Source of the DNA: Gymnorhina tibicen
Taxonomy: Eukaryota > Chordata > Aves > Passeriformes > Artamidae
DNA: 64,000 nucleotides
NCBI GenBank assembly: GCA_013399875.1
Contig: VXAZ01008120.1
Span: 637,268-701,267 of the forward strand
Reading direction: 5' to 3'
The notes under the pieces are model-generated. The model was given only the letters and a program-made list of their open reading frames with translations, did not search any database and was not told the DNA's origin. Positions within the stretch are counted from its first letter, which is position 1. Each line of letters starts with the position of its first letter. This document shows positions 50,315-63,338 of the stretch, piece by piece. The position numbers and the translations under genes are program-made.

Positions 50315-53300
50315 GTGCACAAGAGCAGTCTAGGCTCCATTGTCTTCAATGCTGTCTCCTTTCCTTTTTCCTGCTGGTACACAGAGCATGGAAGTGGAAG
50401 GAAGGTGCAGGCTGCTGTGATTAATGTCTGCTTTACATTTTTGCTGGGCAGCTCAGATGGGTTTTTCAGCTCTGGTGGGAGAGGATCTATTTGTAGCTGT
50501 CTTAGAGACATCTCACCTCCAGTCAGCCTTGGCAGGAACATTCGATTTAATATGTTGGTTGGATTCACTCATTACATTGGGGGTTTTGTTTTTGTCGGAG
50601 TTTTTTGTTTGTTTGTTTTCCCCTGTGTTCTTCAGCAGTGGATTTGCTATAAGAATCTTAAAGGCTTCCAAAGTTAAAAAAGCTGCATACTGGAAAGTCT
50701 TTATAATGCATTTATAGTGCAACCTCAGTTAGCTGAACTCCAGCTATCCAAAATGATGTGCTAACTGGAATGGGATACCATTGCCAGATCTCTATTCATT
50801 ACTTTGTAGATACTTTCAGTTACTTGAAACCTTAACTGCCCAATGTTGTTCATTGTTTCCCTCACAGGCGGTCAGATGATTGGTGATGACATCTCTCTCT
50901 AGCCTACTACCTAACCCACCTATCATCATTGTTTAACAGTGACAGAGAGGCTTGTTCCACGCTTCCCTTTAAAGCAAAGCTCCCATTTCCCTGAAGAATT
51001 TGCAATCTAATTTTAGCCACAAAGGGTCCCATTTCTCACTTGGAAGAACACTTCCAGCTATCCAAGACAAGCCCCCAGAGGGCTCTGTCTTGCTGATATT
51101 GGGTTCTTTGAGTTTCCTGGAAGCAGGGGCCCTGTGCTTTGAGATATGGCAAGTAGAAACACTGTGAGCTCGAAGGTCAAGAAGTGCAGATTAACACAAC
51201 TGTTCACAATTGTTAATCACAGGTGCCTTTTCTAGTCTAAAAGTAATGGAAAGTCAGAGCTTCCTGATTTGCTCTAAAGGTGGTGAGATTAGTGGGCTGC
51301 CTTAAATAAACAAATGTCACTTGCAAAAATGAAGGTTAGTCATTGTTGTAGACACACATTTATCTTGGCAGTCAGATGTTAGATGTAATCTTCTATGTAC
51401 TTGATTCCAATGTGGTGGTAGAAAGTCACTATTGTATTAAAAATCTCATTCCACCTGTTCCTGATATCCAGCCTTTCTGAAGAAACGGAGGAAGACAGGT
51501 ATGTCTGTGCACTGTGCCAGGGGCACAGCTTGCCAGTCCACAGTAATCAAAGGAGGTTGAATTCTGAACTGAAATTTCATCATTATGAGTGAAACCTACA
51601 GAGTAGCATTCACATAGTATTACACAGCCACGCTTGCTTTGGTCACTTTTGGCTATTCTGGGTTCATATCTGAAATCATTAGTATTAAAAACAAATCAGC
51701 AATTATTTGACCTAAAAGAGTAGCTCTAGCTAGCAGCTCTAGTGAGTGCTTTGCTCTCATTTGTGGAATAGCTATTTGCAAGGAGTAAAGGCTGCTCTGT
51801 TGGAAAACGTTAATGTCTTCTCAATCTCATCTGTTCTCTGCCTTGCCATTAATCAGTACAGGATGGACAATGAGAAATGCAGTTGTCTTGATTTGCATCA
51901 GAAGAATCGTTGATTAGTCACCACTGATGGCATCCTGACCCTCTACCCAAACCACCAGTACATGTTTTAGATTGCCTCTTCCTCTGTAATAGGAGCTTCC
52001 ACTGATATTATTAAGTAAAGCCATATGTAGAAAATACAAATTATAACATCCTCCCCTGGTTCAGGTACTTTATTCTGATTTTGTTTATCATAATCTTCAA
52101 TCTCCATAAGCTGAAATTTAGGCTTAAATAAAACACCTTTGTAACTCCTTTCTCTAGATTTCCTACCAGATACAAGTTTTGCGGGAATTAGATCAAACAC
52201 TAGACCAAGATTTCGGAAGTATTTATTTGCATATTTCCCATGTCAAAGTTTAGAAAACCACTGTTCTTCAGCACTGTTTTACCAGGAGCTGATACTACAT
52301 ACATAATCTCATTAAATACCAATCAAATAATTATATGGAAAGAAAAAGTTGATAGCCCAATCGCCTCATCTATAAACGAGCTCATATTGGGATCCCAAAA
52401 AGTATAGAAAATGCAGGTATTGCACTGCTTCAGCACACGTTGCTTTGGCTGCAGCCTGTGTTTCTAAGAACGAGGCCTCATTGTGCGGGCCATCGCTTAT
52501 TGCCTTCTGAACAACCCTACAAGCTGTTAGACTTATTGCTATTGGAAAGCAAGTCAAGTTGTTTTCTTTTTATGGCCTTTCCTGCCTCCAGAGACTAATT
52601 TGTAAGCCTTTGGCTGAACAGATTTTAGTAGCAAGCACACACATTTTGCAGAGTTAAACAAGTTAGGGGTTTTTTTCACTTCTGTCTTTCTTTGAGGGAA
52701 AACACTGGTAGCAAATTATTTTCCAAAGTAGAGTCAGGCTGGACTAGCTTTATCATACAGCTTCTTTCCAATCAAACAAAAATCCCAGCAAAAATCTCAA
52801 TCCTAATAATATGCTGAGATCTCCTAAATATCTCAGTGTTACCTTGTACTCTTGTGATTTTAGTGGTATCTTAGAATAGTTGCTTTGAGTTGATTGTGCT
52901 TTATCTACTCAAGTGAGATTATTTAAACTCAAGTAGTGAGGTAATAAGCAGCACACTGAAACTTTCTGTAACTAGGCCTTTATGGCATCTGAAAAGAAGT
53001 ACATACTTATAATCTGTAAATTTATTCTACTTTTTCTATTTATGGGAAAGAGATTTTCCACAATGGCAAAATAGGATATGAAAATTCTGAGGAAAGTTTA
53101 CCTGAACCTTAGTCTGTAACAGCCAATATGCAGAAAATAAGAGAATATCCTTCATGACACCATGCTCTGTGATTATTTTTTAAAATAGCTATCAATTATG
53201 TTTTTCATCTACCTGATGACTAAAAAAACTAGTAAATGGAATATGAAAGTAGGAGTCAGGAAACTCCTTGGTTCCAAAAGTCTTTGATTTAAATTGTTTT

Positions 53301-53472
53301 ATAATTTCAAAGAACTGTCATTGTTCATTGTTCTCAGAAATGTATTTCTCTCTACCTGAATAAAAGAATAGATAGTTAGTAAACTTTTTGGAAATGTTTT
53401 GGCCATGCTATCCTCTCATACCTTTTCCCTGCACTATTTGCACATGCCTTGGCTGCATACAGCATTCCTTTA

Positions 53473-53512
53473 CTTTTTCCCTTTCCCTTTCCCCTTTTCC
53501 TTTTCTTTTTTT
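53473..53512. repeat. 40-nt uninterrupted polypyrimidine tract
   Basis: A run of C and T only, made of CCCTTT-type blocks followed by T-rich sequence. It is not followed by an AG at a position that would make it a known DAAM2 acceptor. Confidence 0.85.
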
Positions 53513-54580
53513 ATAAGATACGTTCTGAAATATATTTTCAGTTCAAGCACTGTTCATTCTTTTTCTTTACTGCACTTATCAGTCTCCTAAGATGTTCTTG
53601 TGGTGAAGTTTCTGGGTTTGGGTAAACTCACTGCAAGGAACAGGAAGGACAGAGTAGAAGGCACTTTTGTGCATTACACAATCATTAAGGAGTCCAAGTT
53701 CCCTGGACTGAGGTCACAGATCAGTGCTGAACCACTGAGGCTCCAGTCCAGGTGCACAGTGCCCCAGATGCCCTCCTGGAGAAGATTTACACCTCTCTCA
53801 CAAAGAAGCAGCATCACTTTGCATTCAGTTCTCTTTTTCTGAGATCAGAGCTGCATCCTCATAGGCTTTGAAATACTCTTGCGAATCCTAGCCTTAGTCA
53901 GACATTAACTTTTAGTAGTTTTACTGCTGCCTTTTTATAATATTTGCAGCTCATTTTCACAAACTCCCACTTTTGGTCCCATGCTGGCTGTCTAACATTA
54001 ATGAAGATAATGTCTATATGTCTGGTTTGGGTTTTTTCTTTCTTTGAGAGTTTCTCTTTGAGCTTTGCCCTTGAGGTTTGGATTGTCAGCAAAATGTCAC
54101 CATAAAAAGTATAGCTTGATATTGTGCAGCTGGATATAGAGTAAGATACTTTGGAATCTGCTGGAGAGATCTAAGCTGCTTTTGCCGCTTTTTATATAAT
54201 TACTGTAGCCTACCAGGGATGAACGATAAGATGGATGCAAATATAAAACCTGGAGTCCTCCTTGCCTTTAGGGAAAGCTTTCAGAAGTGAGTGAAAATTT
54301 CTGCACCTACTGTTTGTTCTAGGGCTGCTGTGCATCTGTGGTTTTGCACAGTGAAGCATAGTTTCAGATTGGTTAAGATGGAGAAGCAGTTACTTGTGTG
54401 AAATATTTCTATGCTAAAGTGAACTGGCAGGGCTTTTATTTCAAACCCTGGTGTCTTTTCTTTGCATTTAAGGCTTCATATGGAGGTTCTAAGAGCAGGA
54501 GACTGCATTATACTTGATGTATTTAGATAGGAGTTCATTTCTTCGGGTTCCTGCTTTAAAGTAGGAGATACCCATGGAGA

Positions 54581-55605
54581 TCACAGAACCACAAAATGGG
54601 TAAGGGACCACCAGTGGGATCATCTGTGGCAAGCAGGGTCATTCTAGAGCACATGGCACAGGATTGCATCTAGACCATTCTTGAATATCTCTGATGAGGG
54701 AAACTCCACAACCTCTCTGGACAGTCTGTTCCAGTGCTGGGTCACCCACACAGTAAAGATGTTCTGCCTCATATTTAGGTGGAACTTCCTGTGCATCAGT
54801 TTCTGCCCATTGTTTCCTGTCCTCTTGCTCAGCACCACAAAGAGCCTGGCTGTGTCCTTTTGGCATCCTCCCTTCAGATACTGATAGGCATTGTTAATAT
54901 CCCCCTCTGTCCCTTCTCGAGGCTGACCAGGCTCAGCTCCCTCAGTGTTTCCTGGTAAGAAAGATGCTCCAGTCCCTTAATCATCTTTGTTACCCTCCAC
55001 TGGACCAGCTACAGGAGCTCCATGTCTCTCTTGTACTGACGAGCCCAGAACTGGACACAGCACTCCAGATGTGCCTCACCAGGGCTGAGTAGAGGGGCAG
55101 GATCACCTCCTTTGATCTGCTGGCAATGCTCTTCTTGATGCACCCCAGGATACCATTGGCCTCCTTGGCCACAAGGACACACTGCTGGCTCATGGACAGC
55201 TTGTTGTCCACCAGGACTCCCACGTCCTTCTCCACAGAGCTGCTTTCCAGCAGGTCAGCCCCAGCTGTCAGCCCTGTGCTGGTCCATGGGGTTCTTCTTC
55301 CCCAGGTGCAGGACCCTGCATTTGCCCTTGTTGAGTTTCAGACAGTTCTCTGCCCATCTCTCCAGCCTGCCGAGGCCCTTCTGAAGGGCTGCACAGCCCT
55401 CTGGGGCACTGGCCACTCCTCCCAGGTTTGTGTCGTCAGTGAACTTGCTGAGGAGGCATCTGCCCATTCATCCAGGTCATTGATGAACATGTTAAACAAT
55501 ATTTGGCCCACTATTGAATCTTGGGGGGCATCACTAGTGAAAGGCCTCTAACTAGACCCTGGGCCACTAGATCCCTCTGGGATCTGCCATTCAGCCTGTT
55601 CTGAG
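54581..55605 (-). mobile_element. CR1 LINE, 5'-truncated copy (ORF2 C-terminus and 3' end)
   Basis: Read on the minus strand, this is the 3' third of a CR1 non-LTR retrotransposon. In element order, translated fragments show LSKFTDDTNLGG and CLKLNKGKCRVLHLGKKNPM (about 55467-55255), then LVDNKLSMSQQCVLVAKEAN and ILGCIKKSIASRSKEVILPL (about 55235-55100), then HRKFHLNMRQNIFTVWVTQH (about 54800-54720). These are the C-terminal part of the reverse-transcriptase ORF2. Frameshifts and stops break it, so it is dead. At the 3' end (54582-54597) are two degenerate 8-bp units, complementary to the ATTCTATG-type tandem terminus of avian CR1. The 5' end is truncated near 55605, as usual for target-primed insertion. 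It sits antisense to DAAM2 in the intron. Confidence 0.95.
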
Positions 55606-56504
55606 GTATAAAAGAAGAGAGAAAATGGTTCTTCATCTGGTCTCCTTTAGTGATACAATATGCCAGATGAAGATCACACCATTGTGTTGTCTGAGTGTGG
55701 GTTTTTGGTTTTGTATTGTCTGTTCTGAGCTACAAAAGCCCTTTGGGGTTCATCCTCTCTGTATGAAGACTGCCAAGCACGTGGTTGTCCCATAATAAAT
55801 GAAGTGGGTGGTTTGAAGCTGTATTGTTTTCAATTCTATCTTCTTGCATTATTTTTTCCTCTTTGAAATACTCTTAGAGTCTGTTATTGATTTGGAATAT
55901 TAAACTGTTTTGGTTATGGATATATAGCTTTAAGGAGCATTTAATGTGTCCTTTATAAGTTCCTTTCTTTAGAGTTGTTGTTCCATATGCTGTATCTGGG
56001 AACAGCAGACGTGAACACACAAGATGGTTTGCTGCAGTATTTGAGAAGCCATTTGTAAGGAGTCACAGTTAGATGAGTCTTGGATGTGACTTCATGAGAG
56101 ATTTTCTCGCAGCTCGGCATGAAGTGTTGAAGGGGAGTGTGGGTGGATGTGGGGGTGGGTACTTTTACTCCCTGTTCCCTGGGACGTCTGGAAAACACAC
56201 GGTAACGCTCACAGTACGTGTGATAGCCTAACAACAAAAGCAGTTGGTGTGCAGCAGGAGGCTGAAGAAGCTGTGTGGGATTTTGAGTGCTTAGTGTAAG
56301 CAATCCCACAATTAGCAGTATCGATGGCTAATCTATGAGGGTATCTCATGACCAGAGGGCAAAGGCCAGCAAAGCCATACTGGATATGAAGAATTGAACT
56401 TTATCTGAAGTCTTTGGTACATCAGCAAATTGTTTCTCTTCCTACCAATGCTTTGGAAGTTTGTGCTGAAGTTCAGCTTCAGTCAACATTTTAATTTAAC
56501 TCAA

Positions 56505-56612
56505 TATTCAAACCTTGACAATGACCTGAACAACCTGACCTAACTTTGAAATTAGCTCTGAGCAGATCCCTTCTTCTCAAGGCCCCTTCCATCCTAAATT
56601 GATTTGTGATTC
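56505..56612 (+). mobile_element. Degraded CR1 3' end
   Basis: Sequence from ACCTTGACAATGACCTGAAC through CTGAGCAGATCCCTTC and CCCCTTCCATCCTAAATTGA to TTTGTGATTCT resembles the 3' UTR and terminus of CR1. Compare the CR1 motif ending in CCCTTCCAACCTAAA followed by ATTCTGTG-type octamers. It is short and diverged, and no coding part is preserved. Boundaries are approximate. Confidence 0.7.
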
Positions 56613-58139
56613 TCTAAGCTGTTCATAAATCAAACTAGGAAAGCAGCTCTGTGGCCCTCTAAAGAAAGGGAGCAACAGTAAGGCTTCGTGCAACCTCCTG
56701 TGTACTGTTCTGCATTGTTGCTATGAGGCCAACTCCACGAAACAGGCTGTAGCAGATGCTATTTCGGTCCCTCCCAGTGCCTGGGATCCATAGTTGCTTT
56801 CTGTCTGGGAAGACTGCATGACTTCCTTGGATCAGGAGGCTGCTGGTGAAACAGTCTGAAATGTGGAACCTCTCAAATTAATTCCCTGAAAATAGACTTG
56901 CTTTCAGTTAGCCTAGGGCTCACTGGAAATCTCATAACACTGGGAAGTCACAGTGGGAGGATGTTGCCCTTTGCAAACCACGGCATTCCTTCAGCTGGAT
57001 GTTTGGAAAATGCCAGCAGTTGTGGAGTTAACTTCCTTTTTTCCCACCAGCATCTGTTCCTTTTTCTGTTAGCAGAATGACTTCATGTTCAGATGTTTGG
57101 AATGATTTGTTAGCTTGATGCTGACATTGGGTCATTCCAGTATCTTTAGCCTAGGTATGAAAGACAGGCACATGACTTCAAACATTATTTTGCTATAAAT
57201 GCAAGTAGGCTTAAGAAAGTAAAATTCAGAAACTCTGGACGTAACAGAAAAACCAAAATGCTGCAAGAGTGTCACCAATGCAGCAAACACACACATTTCC
57301 TGATTAGTGGTGTGCTTGGGTCTTTTCAGGGTGAAAGAGCTGTTTGAGCAATGGTACCTTTTAATGTGTGTCATAGCAGTAGTTCCCAAATTTGGGCAGC
57401 ACCATTAGTACAATGTAAAGTAAAGCCTAAAATGATATACATCTCCTTCTACATCATTTAATGCAGAGAATGTGTTCTCACTGGAAAAATAAAACTTGAG
57501 ATACATGTAAGACACCATCTCATTCTTTTATAGTTCTATATAACGAATTTAGAAATTTTATCTCACATGATTATAATATAAATGTTGGTGTTGCCCTATT
57601 ATTTTTTAAGCAGGTCAGCATAGTTCAGAAAAATCATTGCCTGTTTTTTATGGTTTATCATGGAGCTCTTGTAATTGTTTCTTCATGTTTTTTCCATGTT
57701 ATTTTGGCTTCTATAACAAAGACCTCAAAGTGATTACTTGAAGAAACGATATAGTAGGCTTAATGATGTTAGAGACTCCTCTTAACTTTTTTTTCTTGAA
57801 GTCACTCCTGTAATAGTTTAAAGTATAAATTTAGTGTCAAGAAGGCAAAAATGCATGCACAATTCAAATGATACACCATTATTACAGCTCGGAATTGTGA
57901 CACCTAAAAGACCATATTGTAGCAGACATAAGAGGAGATAATAAGTTTTTCCAAGTTGTCTGCTTTATTTGGTTTATGTTTTCCATGTTGCAATGCCAAC
58001 AGTTGCAGACTCATTTATTTATCCTAGCGTAAGAGGTTACCTTGGGTCAGAGTCTTGAAATTATATATTTATTTATGTATAATTGAAAAGTATTTTCTTC
58101 CCCGCCCCCCATGGGAACAGCATGGAATATTTTTAGTTT

Positions 58140-58176
58140 CTTCCTCCCTTTCCTCTCCCTCTCCCTCTCCCTCTCC
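58140..58176. repeat. (CCCTCT)n polypyrimidine microsatellite
   Basis: About four CTCCCT hexamers follow a pyrimidine-rich lead. The minus strand carries regularly spaced GGG runs and could form a G-quadruplex or, with the homopyrimidine strand, a triplex. Confidence 0.85.
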
Positions 58177-58500
58177 AACAAAAAAAGTTTAGTTGTTGCT
58201 TAAAAAAATGCCTTCTTACCTCATTAGCTCAGACTGCTGAAGACATAAATGCCACAAACTTGCCGTGGTATTTGCTATAGATACTCTGAATATGCAGAAT
58301 TGGTGTGTCCATCTTGCAGGTCTGCATTTTTCAGGTGAGCTTCAGTTGAAGTTAGAACTCAACACTAATCAAAAATCAGGCCCCAAATAGTCCTGAGTTA
58401 GAAAACTGTCATCATCATGCCTAATGCTGTGTTTTGCATTTGGCTTGCCTTCTGTGGGAGTTTGGGAGGACTCAGTGGAAGCAGATTTGACCCTAGCATG

Positions 58501-58529
58501 AAAAAAAAAAAAAAAGGAAAAAAAGAAAA
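58501..58529. repeat. A-rich tract beginning with 15 A
   Basis: Fifteen consecutive A are followed by GGAAAAAAAG and more A. It could be a retroposed poly-A tail, but no element body was recognised before it. Confidence 0.85.
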
Positions 58530-58726
58530 CATTTATCCAGCTGTCATCCTACTAACATGGTGTAATTTGCTGTACTTAAGAACAAAAATAATGGTGAGAC
58601 ATCCAATTCTGCTGCATGGGAAGTACATGTAAATGCTGATGCCACTGGATTATGTTCTGTCCTTGTCTGTTCTCCTGCAAAAGTTCAGGTTCTTCACAAT
58701 CTGAATATGAGCCTGCTGATGGCATG

Positions 58727-58775
58727 TAATAATAATAATAATAATAACAACAATAATAATAACAACAACAACAAT
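58727..58775. repeat. Compound (AAT)n/(AAC)n microsatellite
   Basis: About seven AAT units pass into interspersed AAC units, another AAT run and a terminal AAC run. On the minus strand it makes a long artificial Tyr/Cys-rich open frame, which is not a gene. A likely polymorphic marker. Confidence 0.92.
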
Positions 58776-59882
58776 ATATACTCTGTGCAATGCATTTCTC
58801 AGCATTCAGATTAGTCTTTGGTGGATAAGCAAGAATAAAGTATATGTAAATAACTAACATGTTTCTCTGGTGTGTGAGAAGCAAATTTGGCAGAGATCAG
58901 GACTTACTCTGAATTTCAGTGAATGTTCACCAGCCTTAAAAAAGCTAGTGAATACTGAGCAGGAAGAGTTGCTGAATTCCTATCTTTTCAGTGAGAAGTT
59001 TAGAAACAGGCACAATAAAGAGTTGTTGTCAGAATATAGTGACAGCCATGAAGATAAAGAAATTTCCTTCTACTTTCTGGAGAGTTGTTTAGTTTCATTG
59101 CAGTCAGATGTGACAGGTTCAGCTACGCACCTTAATTAAGATGAAAATCACACTGTCTTCCATGATAATTCAGTCATCTGCTGAAAGGCACTTGGCATCC
59201 CAAACACTTTGCAGCTGTACTAAGTGAGAGAAATGAAGGCTGCGAGAAACAGTTTTACCTGAGTTTATGGAAAGGGTAGAGATAGATAAAGCAGCCGAGT
59301 GATACACTCAAATACTGGGCTAGCAGCTTAAAAGCCATGGGCCTCTCAGACTGTATTTATTTCCTTTGTTCACCTGCCCAACAAATCCTAACTTTTTTTT
59401 TTTCAATAGCGAAGGGTTAAATGATGGAGAAAAGGAAAATACAATGGCTGCTCTGACCATCTTACTGTCATCATGCTTAGTAAAGGGCCCAGAGCAGAAG
59501 TGAACTAAAGCAAGCAGCAGTGTCACTGGAAAAACAGACAGTGGACATTATGAACAGTGAAGAGAAACCTTCTAGAATTTGGTATTAAAAAAAAACCTCT
59601 GTGTCCTTCCAGAAGGACTTGTCCTAAATATCTCTTCTAGCTCTAGGTGGGTGTGTCCTAAGTAGTTCCACGTGTGTTTGAGCACGGTAAGTGACATTTA
59701 ATTTCCATCATCAGGCAACATGCAGAGTGCTTGCCGTGAATGGTAGGTGACTTCATTTTATTTACAAAAGATTTTAAGTGATTTCTTGTTGGAGATAAAC
59801 AGTAGGACAAAAAGATAAACTTGGAGGTTCACTTACACAGTCTGGGCCCTTCTGTGGCTTTTCACATTGACTAAAGAATGCC

Positions 59883-59898
59883 AGGAGGAGGAGGAGGA
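59883..59898. repeat. (GGA)n tract
   Basis: Five consecutive GGA-type trinucleotides within a longer purine stretch, 59882-59917. GGA repeats can form two-tier G-quadruplexes in general; nothing further is visible here. Confidence 0.75.
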
Positions 59899-62800
59899 AA
59901 GGAAGTGAGGAAGGAGACAGTCCAAGTGACAACATTCTAGTGTGGTAGGAATACAGTTGAAAACAGTGCTGTTGGAAAGGAGACAAGGTAAGCTGGCTGG
60001 GTAAGGAAGAAGTCCTTTTCCGTATCCATGGAATGTTGACTGTAAGCTGAATGGGGTTAATGGAAATGTACACACAGTACCTATATAAACACAGAGTAAA
60101 CAGTAGTAGGGACAATGCGGAGTTTGGCTGTTAACGAAACAATAGAATATGTCCTGCTAGTGCTGCTTAGGGTTTGTTGGGATAGTGACAGAGCTGGCTT
60201 CACCTGCCACAGATTACACACATTACTGCAGAACCTTGACCCTGACCTCAAGCTTGCTGCCAGTTTGTGGGAACAGAGCTGTGCTTCAGGAGTACAGCCT
60301 AAGTCCACAGCCACACACCTGCTCAGCAGGCCGTGTCCATGAGAAATGTTTTATCTTCTTCTGAAGACCCTCTGGGTGGAATGATCATGAATCAATCTCC
60401 TGACTGGTAGGATCCTCCCTAATGGACATTTCCCTTCACTTCCAAGAGAAGTGGATGGGCTGAGGGAAGGTAGGCTCCTGAGTACTTGTTCACTGAAAGT
60501 GCAGGGAATTCAGGGATAGCCTTATTTGGCCGCTCATTATTTAGATTATACACTTATTAACAGCAAAATATCAGTTGGTTGATTTGGGACTTGTGGAAAG
60601 TAGGGCACATAAAAGGTATTAAACATGACTATGGACTTCAGGTAATAGCACAGAAGGATCTTTGTGCAGCAACAGAGTCAGGAGAATTTACTCAACAAGA
60701 CACCAACTTCCATGGCAGAGGCTAAAGATTCAACAGAGGAACAATGTTCAATGTTGGTATGCTTCAATTTGGCAAGAAAGCTTTGTCCTGAGGGCAGAAA
60801 TTGATGGATAATTCAGTGTGGCCTCAGCTATACAATTAAGTAGTTCTGTAAATATAGGGGCAAGTTATCTTCCTGGTCACTTCACACACTATAACCCTAA
60901 ATTAATGCATGGTGATGGTGAGATTCCCATCCTATAGCAGGGCTGAATATGTTTGAAGAGGGACAAGCAGGCTTGTATGATCTGTAAGTGACATGAAGAG
61001 TCTGCTGCAGTCAGTGCTGGAAGCAAGCTCTCATCTGCCTGTATTGAGGAGAATGATAAAAAGCCAAAAGACAAGGAAAGAGAAGAGAAGACAGGTTCTT
61101 AAAACTGGAAGTAAACTATGTAATCCTACTAAAATATGACATTGCTTAAAATGGGACTTTCTCCATCAGCAATCTAAGTCTTATGCCAGATATGTTTATT
61201 GTAAACGTAAGCTTGGTTTAAACACTACAGTGATACATTAAAATCAGTGGTTGAGGCTTCTGAGGTTTCAGACAACACTAATTCTTATCTTTGGCCCAAA
61301 ACAATGCACCAACCACCTTTCTGCCTGCCAGTTATGCCACTCTAGTCTATTTTCTGTGAGCAGCTCTCCTTATCTGTATATGCAGTGGATCTCCTGTGTT
61401 TTCTGAAGGACAAGAAATAAAAGCATGGCCTTCATCACCCTTAGACTGATATCAATAAGGAATAATTAATTTGAAGTGGCCTTGGGTTTTAGAGGAGGTC
61501 AGAAATGACACATCATATGTATATAAGGTACAGCTTCTGGAGATTCTGTATCTTTGAGTGCTTGGGAACCAAAAAAGTGAGAGATGGCATAATTAGTTTA
61601 AAAAAAAAATCCCGTATTTAACATGACTGGAAAGTTTTCAGACCTGGTAGAGCCAACCATCTTTCAAAAATGACTGATAATCCATTTTATTTCTAAAGGC
61701 TGGTGAATTTCAGCAGCACTGAAGCTTCTCTCAATATTAGGAAATGCTTTCTAAGCAGGAATCCTCATTGTTCGCAAATGTATCCCTTTTTCACTTTTAT
61801 ACTTCATTATTTTTGACAGTGAGTTCCACAGTTTGACAGTGTTAGGTATTTTGTAATATAAATAATAATCTGAAGTCTTTGATTCTTCCTTTGAAAGACT
61901 GCAGCATCAGAGGTCATAATTAGGTTTGTCAAGTTACTGGTAATAGGGCAGAGCTCAGGCTAAATGAAGCAAAAAAAGAAAAAAAGAAAAATCCCACCCT
62001 GTGATCCATTAAGGAAAATACCCCTGTGTCACAATGCAGTGAACTGTAAGTATGTATGGATATACTTGACCTTTGTGAGAGGCAATTAGAACTCCTCAGT
62101 TGCATGCTTCAGCTGGTGATTAATGAATATTCTCTTTTAATAAGTTATACAGTAGACTGCTTTTGTGGCAGAAGGATTATTATCTGCACATCAATAGCTT
62201 AAATCCAGGGAGAGAAGTAATGTTTGTTTTTCTCAATCTGGGTAAATTGTGCTTAAAAGGCTTGGATATAGCTTCCTTCCCGAAACTGTGAGACTATTTG
62301 TGTAAATGCTAGTCATGAAGTCTGAGAAATGGAGCGGTGACCACATCTGTCTAGTGAATGGCTCAGTCCTATGGTCTGTGCTGTTTCAAAATTAGCATCT
62401 CTTGGGACATGGTTGGCTTTTTGGAGGCATAAACTGTCTGAAAAGCTTAGATGTATTTTAGCTCCACTTCTGAATTAGCATTTTGTCCCACAGCAGATCA
62501 AACACATTTTGTGTCTTTTAATGAAAGCACTTTTTATTTGTGAAACTTTGGCTGCTCTGAACTGAGACCTAGCCAATAGAATGAACAGTGTGTTAATAAA
62601 CAAGTAAATGTTTCTTTGAAAGCTGAACTTCTTAAAGTGAAGAAAAGTCAGTAGGTCAGACATGAAAAAAGGGAGAACGGTGATTTCAATCATCATTCAA
62701 ATGCAGTTGTGCAGTACAACTTATGTGGATTGATTCTTAGCTGTACTACAGATTTCCTGTGTAACTGGGTACTGTGTAATTGTCTGCATCCCATTTTTCC

Positions 62801-63308
62801 TCTTTCTTCTGCTCTCACTGATAGAGACACTGAAAAACCTAGTATGTTAATTTCTTGAAGGATCTTTGTCAGTGTGCAGTGTGAGGTGTTACAAGACTGG
62901 ATTGTATTCGGCATCAATAGCAGATGTCGCGACGAGTTGAGTCTTTACATCTCTGAAGGGAAAAGATTTGGACTTGTGGGAAATGAAGAACCAGTAATAA
63001 CCATCTTCCACCCTTCAAGCAAACAAAAACCCCACCTTGTTTTTAGTGGCCAGAATATTCATGTGTAGAGCAAGGGTGAAACAGAACATGGACACAGGTC
63101 TGAATCCTGCACATCTCAGATGAACATTTTGCCAGCTAAGCTGTTACTGTGAAGAATGTGGGAGGGCTTCAACAAGAAACAGTGAATCTTTATCCAGCAA
63201 AGCTTTAATCTTAATAGATGTAAATCATGTTAAAATATCAGTCAACTGTCGTTAAAAAAAATTCTAACACCCCCCCAAAAAATGGCCAGCTATTTGTAAT
63301 CAGGATTC

Positions 63309-63338
63309 CAATTCCCATTGCTTTTCAATGGGAAATTG
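63309..63338. repeat. Imperfect 12-bp hairpin with 5-nt loop
   Basis: CCCATTG (63314-63320) pairs with CAATGGG (63326-63332). Pairing continues outward for two A-T pairs, a one-base bulge and three more pairs. The loop is CTTTT. It lies in intronic sequence and no function is evident. Confidence 0.6.

Noticed and set aside
55126..55551. Plus-strand open frame of 141 codons
   Set aside because: It is the antisense shadow of CR1 ORF2 in the 54581-55605 copy.
58727..58780. Tyr- and Cys-rich minus-strand reading frame
   Set aside because: It is a translation of the AAT/AAC microsatellite.
58949..58980. Possible next DAAM2 exon, because a frame reads EQEELLNS after the previous exon's KKK
   Set aside because: The continuation does not match DAAM2, and there is no polypyrimidine tract and AG directly before it. 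The next true exon is probably past the window.
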